DNA from: Ulvibacter litoralis
GTDB lineage: Bacteria; Bacteroidota; Bacteroidia; Flavobacteriales; Flavobacteriaceae
Length of the DNA stretch: 64,000 nucleotides
Reading direction: 5' to 3'
Assembly: GCF_900102055.1 (NCBI RefSeq)
Contig: NZ_FNBA01000003.1
Location: 62,001-126,000 of the forward strand
How positions within the stretch are numbered: position 1 is the stretch's first letter; each line of letters begins with the position of its first letter. A program made the translations under genes and the position numbers. The notes under the pieces were generated by a model. The model did no database searches, had not been told where the DNA came from, and saw only the letters and a program-made list of their open reading frames with translations. Shown piece by piece: positions 34,592 to 43,821 of the stretch.

Positions 34592-35932
34592 ATGGAAAAC
34601 GAAAACATAGCTGTAGGATTAGATATTGGAACCACCAAGATTGTCGCAATGATTGGTAAAACAAACGAGTACGGCAAAATGGAGGTTTTGGGTATTGGAA
34701 AATCTAAAAGTTTAGGGGTTCATAGAGGTGTGGTAAATAATATTACGCAAACGATACAATCTATTCAGCAAGCAGTTCAAGATGCGGAAACTTCTTCAGG
34801 AATGAAGATCCACGATGTGGTTGTTGGTATAGCAGGGCAACATATTAGAAGCCTTCAGCACAGCGATTACATTACTAGAGCCAATAGTGATGAAGTTATT
34901 GATGAAAGTGATATCGATCGTTTGTGTAATCAAGTACATAAATTAGTAATGTTACCGGGAGAGGAAATTCTTCATGTGTTGCCGCAAGATTTTAAAGTTG
35001 ACGGTCAAGCAGAGGTTAAAGAGCCTATCGGAATGTACGGTGCACGATTAGAAGCTAATTTTCACGTTGTAGTTGGACAAGTGTCATCTATTCGGAATGT
35101 AGGTAGGTGTATTAAAAGTGCTGGGTTAGAACTTTCTGGAATCACATTAGAACCGTTGGCTTCTGCCCAAGCGGTTTTGAGTCAGGAAGAAAAAGAAGCT
35201 GGTGTAGCTTTGATTGATATAGGTGGAGGAACTTCTGACCTTGCCATTTTTAAAGATGGGATTATACGACATACTGCTGTCATTCCATTTGGAGGAAATG
35301 TAATTACAGAAGATATTAAAGAAGGATGTTCTATCATCGAGAAGCAAGCAGAATTATTGAAAATCAAATTTGGTTCTGCATGGCCTGGTGAAAATAAAGA
35401 CAATGAAATAGTTTCGATTCCTGGATTACGAGGGAGAGAGCCTAAGGAAATTACGTTAAAAAATCTTTCAAAAATAATTCACGCGAGAGTGGTAGAAATT
35501 ATTGAACAGATTTATTTAGAGATAAAAAATTACGGTCACGAAGAGCAAAAAAAGAAATTAATTGCTGGGATTGTTTTAACTGGAGGTGGCGCACAATTGC
35601 AACATTTAAAGCAATTGGTAGAGTACATTACTGGAATGGATACACGTATAGGGTATCCTAACGAACATTTAGCAGGCGATAGTGATAGCGAGACGACAAG
35701 TCCGTTGTATGCCACCGCTGTTGGTTTGGTGTTGAATAGCCTTCAGAATAAAGAAAAAGAGAAAACATCGGCACGTAAGTCGGTATTGCACGAAGAAGAA
35801 ATTAATGCAGAGACTGTTTCTGAAGTAGCAGAAGAGGAAGAGGATCTAGTGGAAGAGAAACCAAAAGAAACAAGACGGTTTTTCGATAAATGGGCAGAAA
35901 AGTTTAAAGAGTTTTTAGACAACGCCGAATAA
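34592..35932 (+). CDS. ftsA: Cell division protein FtsA
   Basis: 446 residues. Actin-like ATPase that tethers FtsZ filaments to the inner membrane. The phosphate-1 motif is GLDIGTTKIVAMIG (residues 9-22), phosphate 2 is ALIDIGGGTSDLAIF, and VLTGGGAQL is the adenosine motif. The C-terminus has a charged Glu-rich linker, then an amphipathic end (RFFDKWAEKFKEFLDN) that would be the membrane-targeting helix. The gap to ftsZ is 114 bp, the widest in the cluster, with no clear promoter box. Confidence 0.95.
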   Translation: MENENIAVGLDIGTTKIVAMIGKTNEYGKMEVLGIGKSKSLGVHRGVVNNITQTIQSIQQAVQDAETSSGMKIHDVVVGIAGQHIRSLQHSDYITRANSDEVIDESDIDRLCNQVHKLVMLPGEEILHVLPQDFKVDGQAEVKEPIGMYGARLEANFHVVVGQVSSIRNVGRCIKSAGLELSGITLEPLASAQAVLSQEEKEAGVALIDIGGGTSDLAIFKDGIIRHTAVIPFGGNVITEDIKEGCSIIEKQAELLKIKFGSAWPGENKDNEIVSIPGLRGREPKEITLKNLSKIIHARVVEIIEQIYLEIKNYGHEEQKKKLIAGIVLTGGGAQLQHLKQLVEYITGMDTRIGYPNEHLAGDSDSETTSPLYATAVGLVLNSLQNKEKEKTSARKSVLHEEEINAETVSEVAEEEEDLVEEKPKETRRFFDKWAEKFKEFLDNAE

Positions 35933-36046
35933 TAAAAAAAAGGAAATTCGGTTGTTTGGTTTGCAAAGCTTCCGAAGTATAAAATATTATATTAAACATT
36001 GTTCCTGTAAAAAAGAACAACAGTAATCTCACAAAAAAAGTAGTAT

Positions 36047-38059
36047 ATGAGCAGCAACAAAGAATTTGATAACATCTCGTTTGATCTGCCAAAGAACCAA
36101 TCTAACGTAATTAAGGTCATTGGTGTAGGTGGTGGTGGTAGTAATGCTATTAACCACATGTTTAGCCAAGGAATTAAAGGTGTAGATTTCGTTATTTGCA
36201 ACACCGATGCACAAGCTTTAGAAAATAGTCCGGTGCCTATTAAAATTCAGTTAGGAGTTTCTCTTACTGAAGGGTTGGGAGCTGGAGCAAATCCTAAAGT
36301 AGGAGAAGAATCTGCCGTGGAAAGTTATGAAGAGCTTAAGTCTATGCTTACCTCTAATACCAAGATGATTTTTATCACTGCTGGTATGGGTGGTGGTACA
36401 GGTACTGGTGCGGCTCCAATTATTGCACAAATGGCGAAAGAGATGGACATCCTTACCGTAGGTATTGTTACCATTCCTTTTCAGTTTGAAGGTAAAATGC
36501 GGAACGAACAAGCGCATATTGGAGTTGATAATCTTCGTAGAAACGTTGATTCATTAATCGTTATCAATAATAATAAGTTACGTGAAGTGTACGGAAATCT
36601 TGGTTTTAAAGCTGGATTTTCTAAAGCCGATGAAGTATTAGCCACGGCTGCTCGTGGTATTGCAGAGGTAATTACACATCACTATACACAGAATATTGAC
36701 TTGCGCGATGCTAAAACGGTATTGGCAAATAGTGGGACTGCTATTATGGGAAGTTCTAGTGCTAGTGGAGCAAACAGAGCACAAGAAGCCATTTCGAAAT
36801 CGTTAGATTCACCTTTATTGAATGACAATAAAATTAAAGGCGCTAAAAATGTATTGCTTTTAATTGTATCTGGAAATGAAGAAATTACCATTGATGAGAT
36901 TGGTGCTATTAGTGATTACATTCAAAATGAAGCAGGTCATAGTGCGAACATTATTATGGGGGTTGGTGAAGACGAATCTCTAGAAGGAGCTATTGCTATT
37001 ACAGTAATTGCAACAGGTTTTAATGTAGAGCAACAAGACGAGATTGTAAATACAGAAACAAAAAAGATTATTCACACACTCGAAGAAGAGCAACGTGCTG
37101 AGCAAAATTTAATGCCTAAGTTTGAGGCAGCTCCAACTACTTCGGAAAAAATTGTAGAAACGGCTCCAGAGCCTCCAGTAATTAAGCATACTCTTTTTGA
37201 AGATGAAGAAGAGAATCCTACTATGGAACTTCCTTTTGAAGGCTTTGTTGAAACATCTGCATTGATAAAGAATATGGACATTCAATACGAAGAGATTGAT
37301 GTGCATAGATTGGCTGAATTTGAACAGTTATTAATTAATGAGATTGATGTTCATGATTATGAGGTTGTTTCTCCTAAAAAAGAAGTTTCAGAAGAGGTTA
37401 ACGAACAAGATTTTGTGATTTCTGAAGTAAATAAAAGTTTTGAAAGTAAGTCTACTTCAAATGAAACAAAGGCTTCTGATGATCAAATGTTAATGTTCGA
37501 TCTTCCTGTGCATGCTTCTACTGAAAAGGTTACAGAACAACATTTTGAAGAAGAACCAACGGTTTCACGTGTTGAAGATATTGAGGTAAATGACCATATT
37601 GAAGTAGTTCCTGTTACTGAATTAAGCCCAGAAGGAGTGAAACGATATAGTTTAGATGATTACCAACAAGTAGAAGATTCGTTAACCAGTGCTAAGCCTT
37701 CTAAAATAGAGAAAGCAGCAGAAGAGGAAATTGTATTTGAAACAAAAACAGTTGCTCCTGTTGAAACTCAAGAAGAGGTTGATGAAGAGGAAGACCCTTT
37801 CAATACGCCTATTTCTAAAATCCTTAGTGATCGTACAGAAGAGCGTAAAAAGAAAATGAAAGAGTTTAATTATAAGTTTAGAAACAGTGCTTCTAAAATA
37901 GATGATATTGAAAAGCAGCCTGCTTATAAACGAATGGGAATTGAACTTGATGCTCCTAAGAGTAGTGATAGTAGTATTTCTCGTACTTCTGTTCATACAG
38001 ATGATGACGATATAGATTTACGTACTAATAATTCTTTTTTACATGATAATGTAGACTAG
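36047..38059 (+). CDS. ftsZ: Cell division protein FtsZ with long C-terminal linker
   Basis: 670 residues; E. coli FtsZ has 383. The GTPase core is ~1-325, with VGGGGSNAI at the start and [12 protein letters not shown] (~112-124) as the tubulin signature; QFEGKMR and NNNKL follow. Residues ~325-615 are an acidic, probably disordered linker rich in Glu, Val and Thr. Near 619-634, [15 protein letters not shown] resembles the conserved C-terminal peptide that binds FtsA. Unusually, ~36 more residues follow that peptide. Last gene of the dcw cluster, closed by a strong terminator. Confidence 0.96.
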   Translation: MSSNKEFDNISFDLPKNQSNVIKVIGVGGGGSNAINHMFSQGIKGVDFVICNTDAQALENSPVPIKIQLGVSLTEGLGAGANPKVGEESAVESYEELKSMLTSNTKMIFITAGMGGGTGTGAAPIIAQMAKEMDILTVGIVTIPFQFEGKMRNEQAHIGVDNLRRNVDSLIVINNNKLREVYGNLGFKAGFSKADEVLATAARGIAEVITHHYTQNIDLRDAKTVLANSGTAIMGSSSASGANRAQEAISKSLDSPLLNDNKIKGAKNVLLLIVSGNEEITIDEIGAISDYIQNEAGHSANIIMGVGEDESLEGAIAITVIATGFNVEQQDEIVNTETKKIIHTLEEEQRAEQNLMPKFEAAPTTSEKIVETAPEPPVIKHTLFEDEEENPTMELPFEGFVETSALIKNMDIQYEEIDVHRLAEFEQLLINEIDVHDYEVVSPKKEVSEEVNEQDFVISEVNKSFESKSTSNETKASDDQMLMFDLPVHASTEKVTEQHFEEEPTVSRVEDIEVNDHIEVVPVTELSPEGVKRYSLDDYQQVEDSLTSAKPSKIEKAAEEEIVFETKTVAPVETQEEVDEEEDPFNTPISKILSDRTEERKKKMKEFNYKFRNSASKIDDIEKQPAYKRMGIELDAPKSSDSSISRTSVHTDDDDIDLRTNNSFLHDNVD

Positions 38060-38082
38060 TTTTATACGTACAGTATAATTAA

Positions 38083-38117
38083 GCCTCGAATGTTTCTTAT
38101 AAGCATTCGAGGCTTTT
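38083..38117 (+). terminator. Rho-independent terminator after ftsZ
   Basis: GCCTCGAATG (38083-38092) pairs perfectly with CATTCGAGGC (38104-38113), followed by TTTTG. It marks the 3' end of the dcw transcript. Confidence 0.85.
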
Positions 38118-38187
38118 GTTTAGAAGAGTTTGCTGTTCAAGAATCTCCTTTTAATACGTATCTTTACGTTTCATTAAATAAGTAATT

Positions 38188-38637
38188 ATGAGTTTACAAA
38201 AGCAAGTTATGGATGCAATGAAAGTTGCAATGAAAGCAAAAGACACACAGTCGCTAGAAGCACTAAGAGCTGTTAAATCTGCTCTTTTATTGGCGCAGAC
38301 TGAAACAGGCTCAAAAGAAGAGATTAGTGAAGCAGAAGAGCTTAAAATATTGCAAAAGCAAGTTAAACAACGAAAAGATAGTGCAGCTATTTATGTAGAG
38401 CAAGGTAGAGAAGATTTAGCGGCTCCAGAATTAGTTCAGGCAGAAGTTATCGCTCAATTTTTACCAAAACAGCTTACTGAAGAGGAAGTTGCCAAGGTCG
38501 TTGATTCGGTTATTGCAAAAACAGGTGCTGCCTCGATGAAAGATATGGGAAAAGTGATGGGAATGGTTAATAGTCAATTGGCTGGTAAGGCAGATGGAAA
38601 AACAATTTCAACTGTTGTAAAAGCACGCCTTTCATAG
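38188..38637 (+). CDS. GatB/YqeY domain protein
   Basis: 149 residues, cytoplasmic. This is the YqeY family, related to the C-terminal tRNA-binding domain of GatB. Motifs include LEALRAVKSALLLAQTE, LQKQVKQRKDSAAIY, EVIAQFLPKQLTEEE and KDMGKVMGMV, all typical. Role is presumed in tRNA-dependent amidation or tRNA binding; it is not established. It has its own transcript after the ftsZ terminator and is followed 39 bp later by tRNA-Arg. Confidence 0.92.
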   Translation: MSLQKQVMDAMKVAMKAKDTQSLEALRAVKSALLLAQTETGSKEEISEAEELKILQKQVKQRKDSAAIYVEQGREDLAAPELVQAEVIAQFLPKQLTEEEVAKVVDSVIAKTGAASMKDMGKVMGMVNSQLAGKADGKTISTVVKARLS

Positions 38638-38676
38638 TTATAATTAAATTTATTCAGTTATTTTTGCTGAATAAAT

Positions 38677-38750
38677 GGCCGCGTGGCGCAACTGAATAGC
38701 GCATCAGATTTCGGCTCTGAGGGTTGGGGGTTTGAATCCCTTCGCGGTCA
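38677..38750 (+). tRNA. tRNA-Arg, anticodon UCG
   Basis: The cloverleaf folds by hand. Acceptor GGCCGCG/CGCGGTC (one G-U). D-stem GCGC/GCGC with a 9-base loop. Anticodon stem TCAGA/TCTGA with loop TTTCGGC, giving UCG at 34-36 (reads CGN arginine codons). 5-base variable loop. T-stem GGGGG/CCCTT with loop TTTGAAT. Discriminator A at 38750. CCA is not encoded. The D-loop has G18-A19 instead of G18-G19, and the T-loop has U56 instead of C56. Confidence 0.95.
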
Positions 38751-38754
38751 CAAA

Positions 38755-38784
38755 AACCTGTAACAATAGTTACGGGTTTTTTTG
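38755..38784 (+). terminator. Rho-independent terminator after tRNA-Arg
   Basis: AACCTGTAAC pairs with GTTACGGGTT around AATA (one T-G), followed by seven T. It starts within 5 bases of the tRNA 3' end. Confidence 0.8.
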
Positions 38785-38820
38785 TATTCCTATTTCAGTG
38801 TTTAGTTTTACTATAAAAGA

Positions 38821-38854
38821 AAAACCCTTTCAATAAAATTGAAAGGGTTTTTTT
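38821..38854. terminator. Bidirectional terminator between tRNA-Arg and susD-like gene
   Basis: AAACCCTTTCAA and TTGAAAGGGTTT pair around a 5-base loop, with A-tract left and T-tract right. It is 40 bp beyond the stop of the minus-strand susD-like gene and probably ends the SusCD transcript. Confidence 0.85.
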
Positions 38855-38893
38855 AAGTTCACAAGGAACTTTGATATTCATTAAAATTTATTC

Positions 38894-40348
38894 TTAGAAA
38901 AGATCATAGAATAATTTAGTTTCAGCAGTGTCACCACCAATAGCGGCAGCAGCAGCGTTGTAACTAGTTTCGTTGATTGTTTGCTCAACAGTAGGGTAAG
39001 TGTAACGAGCTGGGTACCCAGATAATGGGTCAGCTGGTACATTCATTACTGGGTAGTCAAGTCTTCTAATAGAAGTCCAAGATTCCATTCCTCTGTTAAA
39101 TAAAGCAATCCATCTTTGAGTACCGATAACTTCTTTCCAAGCTGGAGAAGAAGAACTAGCAGCAATTGCACTGTCATAATCAACAGAAGCTTGCGCTAAG
39201 TAATCAGTTGCTTCAGTAGTAGAACCACCCCAGTAAGTGATAGACTCAGTGATACCAGCAGTATAGTAATCTTTAGCAGTTCCACCTACAGAGTATCCTC
39301 TTGCAGCAGCTTCAGCTAATAAAAACTGAACTTCAGCATAATCCATTAACATACCTGGTAATGTTGGGTCTTTAAATTGATCAGAATGTTGAGAGTGATT
39401 TGCAAAAGCAGAAATCGCTCCAACTTGTCCTCCAACATAGTCACCAGCAACATCAGTTAAGAAAAGTGGTCTTCTTGGGTCTTCAAGTTCATTAAGAATG
39501 TCTGTAAATGTTACAGCAGCAACGAAATCATTTCTTCCGCTTAATACTAAATCAACATGTAATGGGTTAGCGTTTGGATCAGTAGAAGAGTAAGCATATC
39601 CTGCATTGTCTGCATTGCTAGTCATAACTCCGCTTAAGAAAGCATTTTCAACTGTACTTTGAGCTAATCCTGGATCTACATCAGATAATGTAATACCCAT
39701 TCTTAATTTCAAAGAGTTTGCAAATTTTTTCCATTTTGCAGTATCACCATTATAAATGTTTTCAACACTAGAATCAAAACTACCTAAACCAGTGTTTAAT
39801 TGGTCGATAGCAGCGCTCAAACGAACGATAAGATCCTTGTAAATAGTAGCAGCATCATCGTAAGCAGGTGCTAAATTCTCTGGGTCAAGAGCTTCAGTGT
39901 AAGGCACATCTCCAAAAGTTTCTACTAAGTTACTGTAAGTGTATACAGTTAAGATTTCAATGATCGCTTGCTTATTAGGCTTTTGAGCATTAAGTTCTGG
40001 TGTAGAATACGTAGTAGCTTCAATTACTTTAGAAGCTTCGTCAAGATCCTTTAACACATCTTTGTACATAGCACTCCAATGGTTTTGAGGAATCGGACGT
40101 GTAACTTGATCGTAGTTACTTTCATCCGTATAAGTAGTCTCTTGTAAATATTGAGCCCACAGTTTCGTGTTGTTTTGGTTCACGTTAAGTGATACCATTT
40201 GGTCCACTAGATTCTTTTCAGCTGAAATAAAAAGACTTTCACCGCTAACAGCAGAAGGATCTTTTATGTTTGCATTCAGGCTATCCAAGGTATCTGAACA
40301 TGATACGGCGATAAAAACCGTAAGGACTATTAAAATTATTTTTTTCAT
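38894..40348 (-). CDS. SusD/RagB-family outer-membrane lipoprotein
   Basis: 484 residues. The leader ends in FIAVSC, giving a lipobox and a surface lipoprotein. The body is the helical SusD fold: QYLQETTYTDESNYD near residue 70, ILTVYTYSNLVETFGDVPYTEAL (first part of a TPR-like stretch ~135), and PGMLMDYAEVQFLLAEAAARG near 340. The latter matches the SusD-like_2 subgroup more than classic SusD. It binds substrate at the cell surface and forms a lid over its SusC partner, encoded just upstream. No degradative enzyme is adjacent, so the ligand (glycan, peptide or other) is unknown. Confidence 0.93.
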   Translation of the reverse strand: MKKIILIVLTVFIAVSCSDTLDSLNANIKDPSAVSGESLFISAEKNLVDQMVSLNVNQNNTKLWAQYLQETTYTDESNYDQVTRPIPQNHWSAMYKDVLKDLDEASKVIEATTYSTPELNAQKPNKQAIIEILTVYTYSNLVETFGDVPYTEALDPENLAPAYDDAATIYKDLIVRLSAAIDQLNTGLGSFDSSVENIYNGDTAKWKKFANSLKLRMGITLSDVDPGLAQSTVENAFLSGVMTSNADNAGYAYSSTDPNANPLHVDLVLSGRNDFVAAVTFTDILNELEDPRRPLFLTDVAGDYVGGQVGAISAFANHSQHSDQFKDPTLPGMLMDYAEVQFLLAEAAARGYSVGGTAKDYYTAGITESITYWGGSTTEATDYLAQASVDYDSAIAASSSSPAWKEVIGTQRWIALFNRGMESWTSIRRLDYPVMNVPADPLSGYPARYTYPTVEQTINETSYNAAAAAIGGDTAETKLFYDLF

Positions 40349-40358
40349 ATCTTATTTT

Positions 40359-43300
40359 TTAAAATTGGGCTTTAATGTTAAAACCATAATCTTGAGTTGT
40401 TGGAAGTGATCCAGTTGAATAACCTTGTAGGTTACCAGAAGATAATCCAGACTCAGGATCTGCGTGTGGCAATTCTTTGCTGATGATCCAAAGGTTGTTT
40501 CCTGTAACTGTAAAAGTAAGTCCAGTCATAAAAGTGTTAGAAAGGAATTTACTTGGTAAGTTGTATTGTAAAGAAACTTCTCTCAATTTCACATAACTAG
40601 CATCGTAAACAAATGCTGCGTTTGGATTACTTGCGTATCCAAATGGGCTAAATCCACTTGCACTAAGTCTTGTAGTGTTTGTAGATCCATCAGGATTTAC
40701 ACCTTCATTGATGAAACCACCACCGTCAGCAAGAGTATTTCTTACAGGGTTACCAAGGTCGTTAATGAATGACGTTTCAGCATATACACCGGTAGCTTGA
40801 CCGTAGTATTGGTCTAAAGAGAAAATGCTTCCTCCTTGTTGAATGTCAATTAAGAACCCAAGAGATAAGTTTTTGTAAGTAAAGTTATTTGAAATACCCA
40901 TTAACCAATCAGGGTTTGTATCTCCAATGATGTTGTTCGATGTTCCTGTAGCGATGTATTTACCACTATCTGGATCAACAACTTTTTGTCCATTAAGGTA
41001 TGTGTAATCTGTACCGTAAATTACTCCGTAAGGTTGACCAACTTGAGCGTTGATTGTAACCCCACCTTGGAATGAACCTAATTGTAATGTTTCAATACCC
41101 TCTTCTAAAGAAAGAACTTCGTTTTTGTTTTGTGTCCAGTTAGCATTTAACCTCCAAGTGAAGTTATCATTTTTCACAGGAATCACGAAAGCAGAAAGTT
41201 CAATACCAGTGTTTTCAATTTCACCAGCGTTAAGAATTTTACTAGAAGAACCAGTTGCAGTAGTAACAGGTACTCTTACAATTTGGTCAATAGAGTTAGT
41301 TTTGTAGTAAGCTGCATCAAAACCTGCACGGCTATTAGCAAACTTCATTTCCAAACCTAATTCAAAACTCTTAGTTCTCTCTGATCTTAAGTTAGGATTC
41401 TTTGCAGAGTTTGCTACAGAAGTTCCTTGATCAGCGTTAATAACGTATGTGTCGTATAAGTAATCAAATGGTGCGTCGTTACCAACTTCTGCATAGTTTG
41501 CTCTCAATTTACCGAAAGAAATAGCATCAACATTTAATAATTTACTAAACACAAAACTAGAAGATACAGAAGGATAGAAGTAATCGTTATCATCTGCTGG
41601 TAAAGTAGACGATTGATCTTGTCTAGCAGTTACATCAACGAATAAAGTACTAGCGTATCCAAAAGAAGCACTTGCGTAAATACCATCTACACCAATTTTT
41701 TCAGCTCTTTCAGTTGGATTAGGAACTGGACCTGCTGAGTTTTGGATAGAATATAAACCAGGAACTACTAATCCACCAGCTGTAGATACAGCAATAGATT
41801 GGTACTCTTGTCTTCTAATGTTTGTACCTAAAATACCAGAAAGATTGATTTTATCTGAAAGATCTTTGTTGAAATTCAACATAAAATCGTAGTTAGTTTC
41901 TGTATTAGTAATGTTTCTTCTTAAGTAACCAGAACCAACATTTCCACGAGTTACACCAAACGGAGTAGCTACAGAACCTACAGCTCTTCTTTCTTCTTGA
42001 AGTTCACTATATGTATCAGTTGCAACTCTAGCAGTAGCGTTTACCCAATCAGCAAATTCATAGTTTAAAGAGAAATGACCAATGAAACGATTTCTTGAAT
42101 CATTTTGGTAGTTTTCATAACGTGTCCAGTAAGGGTTATCCCAGTAAATAGGAGCAGAACCTGCTGCACTAGTTGCTGGATTCCAAGTTACGTTTCTTCT
42201 TGTGTTGAAATAAGCACTTTTTTGGTCTTCGATGTCTGTAGCGACATTCCACCATTGCTTAAAGTTACTAATAACGTTATCACCGTATCCTGTTGAGTTA
42301 CGACCTAAACCATCAGTTTTAATGTAGTTAGCTAAACCTGTAGCAGTTAATTTGTCTGTTACATTGATAACTCCACTTAAGCTAAAGTTGTGCTTGTTGA
42401 TTTCACTATTAGGCATTAAACCTGATTGGTCTAATTTAGTATAAGATAATCTGAAAGATCCTTCTTCAAAACCTTTATCAAAAGAGATAGAGTTTGTGAT
42501 AGTTACAGGAGTTTCAAAGAAACTTAAAGGACCATTTTCTGCAGCAACATATGGTGTTCTTGTTCTGTAGTTAGCAAGATCTGGATCGAATGAGTCCCAT
42601 TGGTATACCATAAGACTTGGGTCGAAAGCAGGACCGTAAGAAGCATCATCACCATAGTTTGCAACTTGGTCAATAATACCGTCTCCGTTAATATCTTCTT
42701 CAGTCCAGTAGTTACCGTAACCACCACCGTAGTCACTTTGGTAATCAGCGAAAGTGCTTTTGTCTACAAAACCAACATTAACTCCAGTACTAAGAGTTAT
42801 TCCCATTCCTGAAGATCTTTTACCTTTTTTAGTTGTAATCATAATAACTCCATTGGCAGCTCTAGAACCGTATAGTGCAGATGCAGCAGCACCTTTCAAT
42901 ACGTTAATAGACTCAATGTCGTCAGGATTAATATCTGATGCAGCATTACCGTAGTCATAATACCCACCTGATGCTTGGCTTTGACCAGCACTGTTAGTGT
43001 TTGTATTATTAATTGGCACACCATCAATAACAAAAAGAGCTTGGTTACTACCTGTTAGGGAAGTATTACCTCTAATTACAGCATTAGTAGAACCACCAAA
43101 GTTGTTGTTTCTTCTAATCTGTAATCCCGCTACTTTACCAGATAAGGCGTTGGTAACGTTACCACTCTTGTTTGTCGTGATTTCTTCACTTTTCAATTCT
43201 TGTGTAGAATACCCTAAAGATTGTTTCTCTCTAGAAATACCTAGTGCTGTTACTACAACTTCATTTAATGACTCTCCTTCTTGAAGAGTAACATTAATGT

Positions 43301-43568
43301 TGCTGTTTGTTCCAACAATTGTTTCATTTTCAGTATAGCCAACGTAGCTAAATACTAAAGTTTGTCCTTCCGATGCTTGTAAGGCATAATTACCATCAAA
43401 ATCGGTTTGAGTTCCTTGTGAGGTTCCTTTGATAATAATGTTAACCCCAAGTAATGGTACTCCAGATCCATCTGTTACAGTACCTGTTATCTGCTTTTCT
43501 TGGGCAAAACTTGCTTGCGCCAAAAACACAGAAAACAAAACTAGCATTAGTTTAAATTTTTGTCTCAT
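40359..43568 (-). CDS. SusC/RagA-family TonB-linked outer-membrane transporter
   Basis: 1069 residues. Signal peptide ends ASFAQ. Residues ~25-100 are a carboxypeptidase-regulatory-like beta-sandwich (ITGTVTDGSGVPLLGVNI). The TonB-box/plug region follows, with LNEVVVTALGISREKQSLGYS and VLKGAAASALYGSRAANGVI, the SusC plug hallmark. The remainder is a large beta-barrel ending FNIKAQF with a terminal Phe. It imports ligand with TonB energy, paired with the SusD-like protein 10 bp downstream. No anti-sigma or regulator of the usual polysaccharide locus type lies next to it. Confidence 0.96.
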   Translation of the reverse strand: MRQKFKLMLVLFSVFLAQASFAQEKQITGTVTDGSGVPLLGVNIIIKGTSQGTQTDFDGNYALQASEGQTLVFSYVGYTENETIVGTNSNINVTLQEGESLNEVVVTALGISREKQSLGYSTQELKSEEITTNKSGNVTNALSGKVAGLQIRRNNNFGGSTNAVIRGNTSLTGSNQALFVIDGVPINNTNTNSAGQSQASGGYYDYGNAASDINPDDIESINVLKGAAASALYGSRAANGVIMITTKKGKRSSGMGITLSTGVNVGFVDKSTFADYQSDYGGGYGNYWTEEDINGDGIIDQVANYGDDASYGPAFDPSLMVYQWDSFDPDLANYRTRTPYVAAENGPLSFFETPVTITNSISFDKGFEEGSFRLSYTKLDQSGLMPNSEINKHNFSLSGVINVTDKLTATGLANYIKTDGLGRNSTGYGDNVISNFKQWWNVATDIEDQKSAYFNTRRNVTWNPATSAAGSAPIYWDNPYWTRYENYQNDSRNRFIGHFSLNYEFADWVNATARVATDTYSELQEERRAVGSVATPFGVTRGNVGSGYLRRNITNTETNYDFMLNFNKDLSDKINLSGILGTNIRRQEYQSIAVSTAGGLVVPGLYSIQNSAGPVPNPTERAEKIGVDGIYASASFGYASTLFVDVTARQDQSSTLPADDNDYFYPSVSSSFVFSKLLNVDAISFGKLRANYAEVGNDAPFDYLYDTYVINADQGTSVANSAKNPNLRSERTKSFELGLEMKFANSRAGFDAAYYKTNSIDQIVRVPVTTATGSSSKILNAGEIENTGIELSAFVIPVKNDNFTWRLNANWTQNKNEVLSLEEGIETLQLGSFQGGVTINAQVGQPYGVIYGTDYTYLNGQKVVDPDSGKYIATGTSNNIIGDTNPDWLMGISNNFTYKNLSLGFLIDIQQGGSIFSLDQYYGQATGVYAETSFINDLGNPVRNTLADGGGFINEGVNPDGSTNTTRLSASGFSPFGYASNPNAAFVYDASYVKLREVSLQYNLPSKFLSNTFMTGLTFTVTGNNLWIISKELPHADPESGLSSGNLQGYSTGSLPTTQDYGFNIKAQF

Positions 43569-43592
43569 ATATTGTTTTTTTGTTAAGATTCA

Positions 43593-43600
43593 CAAAGATA
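43593..43600 (-). promoter_or_regulatory. -7 box (TATCTTTG) for the susCD pair
   Basis: The complement of 43593-43600 reads TATCTTTG, fitting TAnnTTTG, 25 bp before the susC-like ATG. No TTG is present at the ideal -33 position. The whole 43569-43821 region is AT-rich and otherwise empty apart from the divergent promoter at 43792. Confidence 0.45.
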
Positions 43601-43791
43601 TTGATTTCTTTGATGTTTTTGTGGTAATTTTTAATTTATATTAACTTAACATTAAGAGCTAAATATTATTGCATACTTTTTTTAAATTAAAAAATTTTCC
43701 CCTTTTTTTTTATTTGGTTAAAAATGAAGGGTATGCAAGTTTATTTTAGTGTGTCTGTTCATCTAAATTATTTCATAAAAGTAAAAAATAG

Positions 43792-43799
43792 TACTTTTG
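43792..43799 (+). promoter_or_regulatory. -7 box (TACTTTTG) for the 43822 gene
   Basis: TACTTTTG fits TAnnTTTG exactly, 22 bp before the ATG. The -33 TTG is replaced by TTT. Confidence 0.5.
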
Positions 43800-43821
43800 A
43801 ATACTTAAATTTTAACATTAT

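Noticed and set aside
38894-43568. SusCD pair as a complete polysaccharide utilisation locus
   Set aside because: No carbohydrate-active enzyme, sulfatase, hybrid regulator or anti-sigma gene lies next to the pair.
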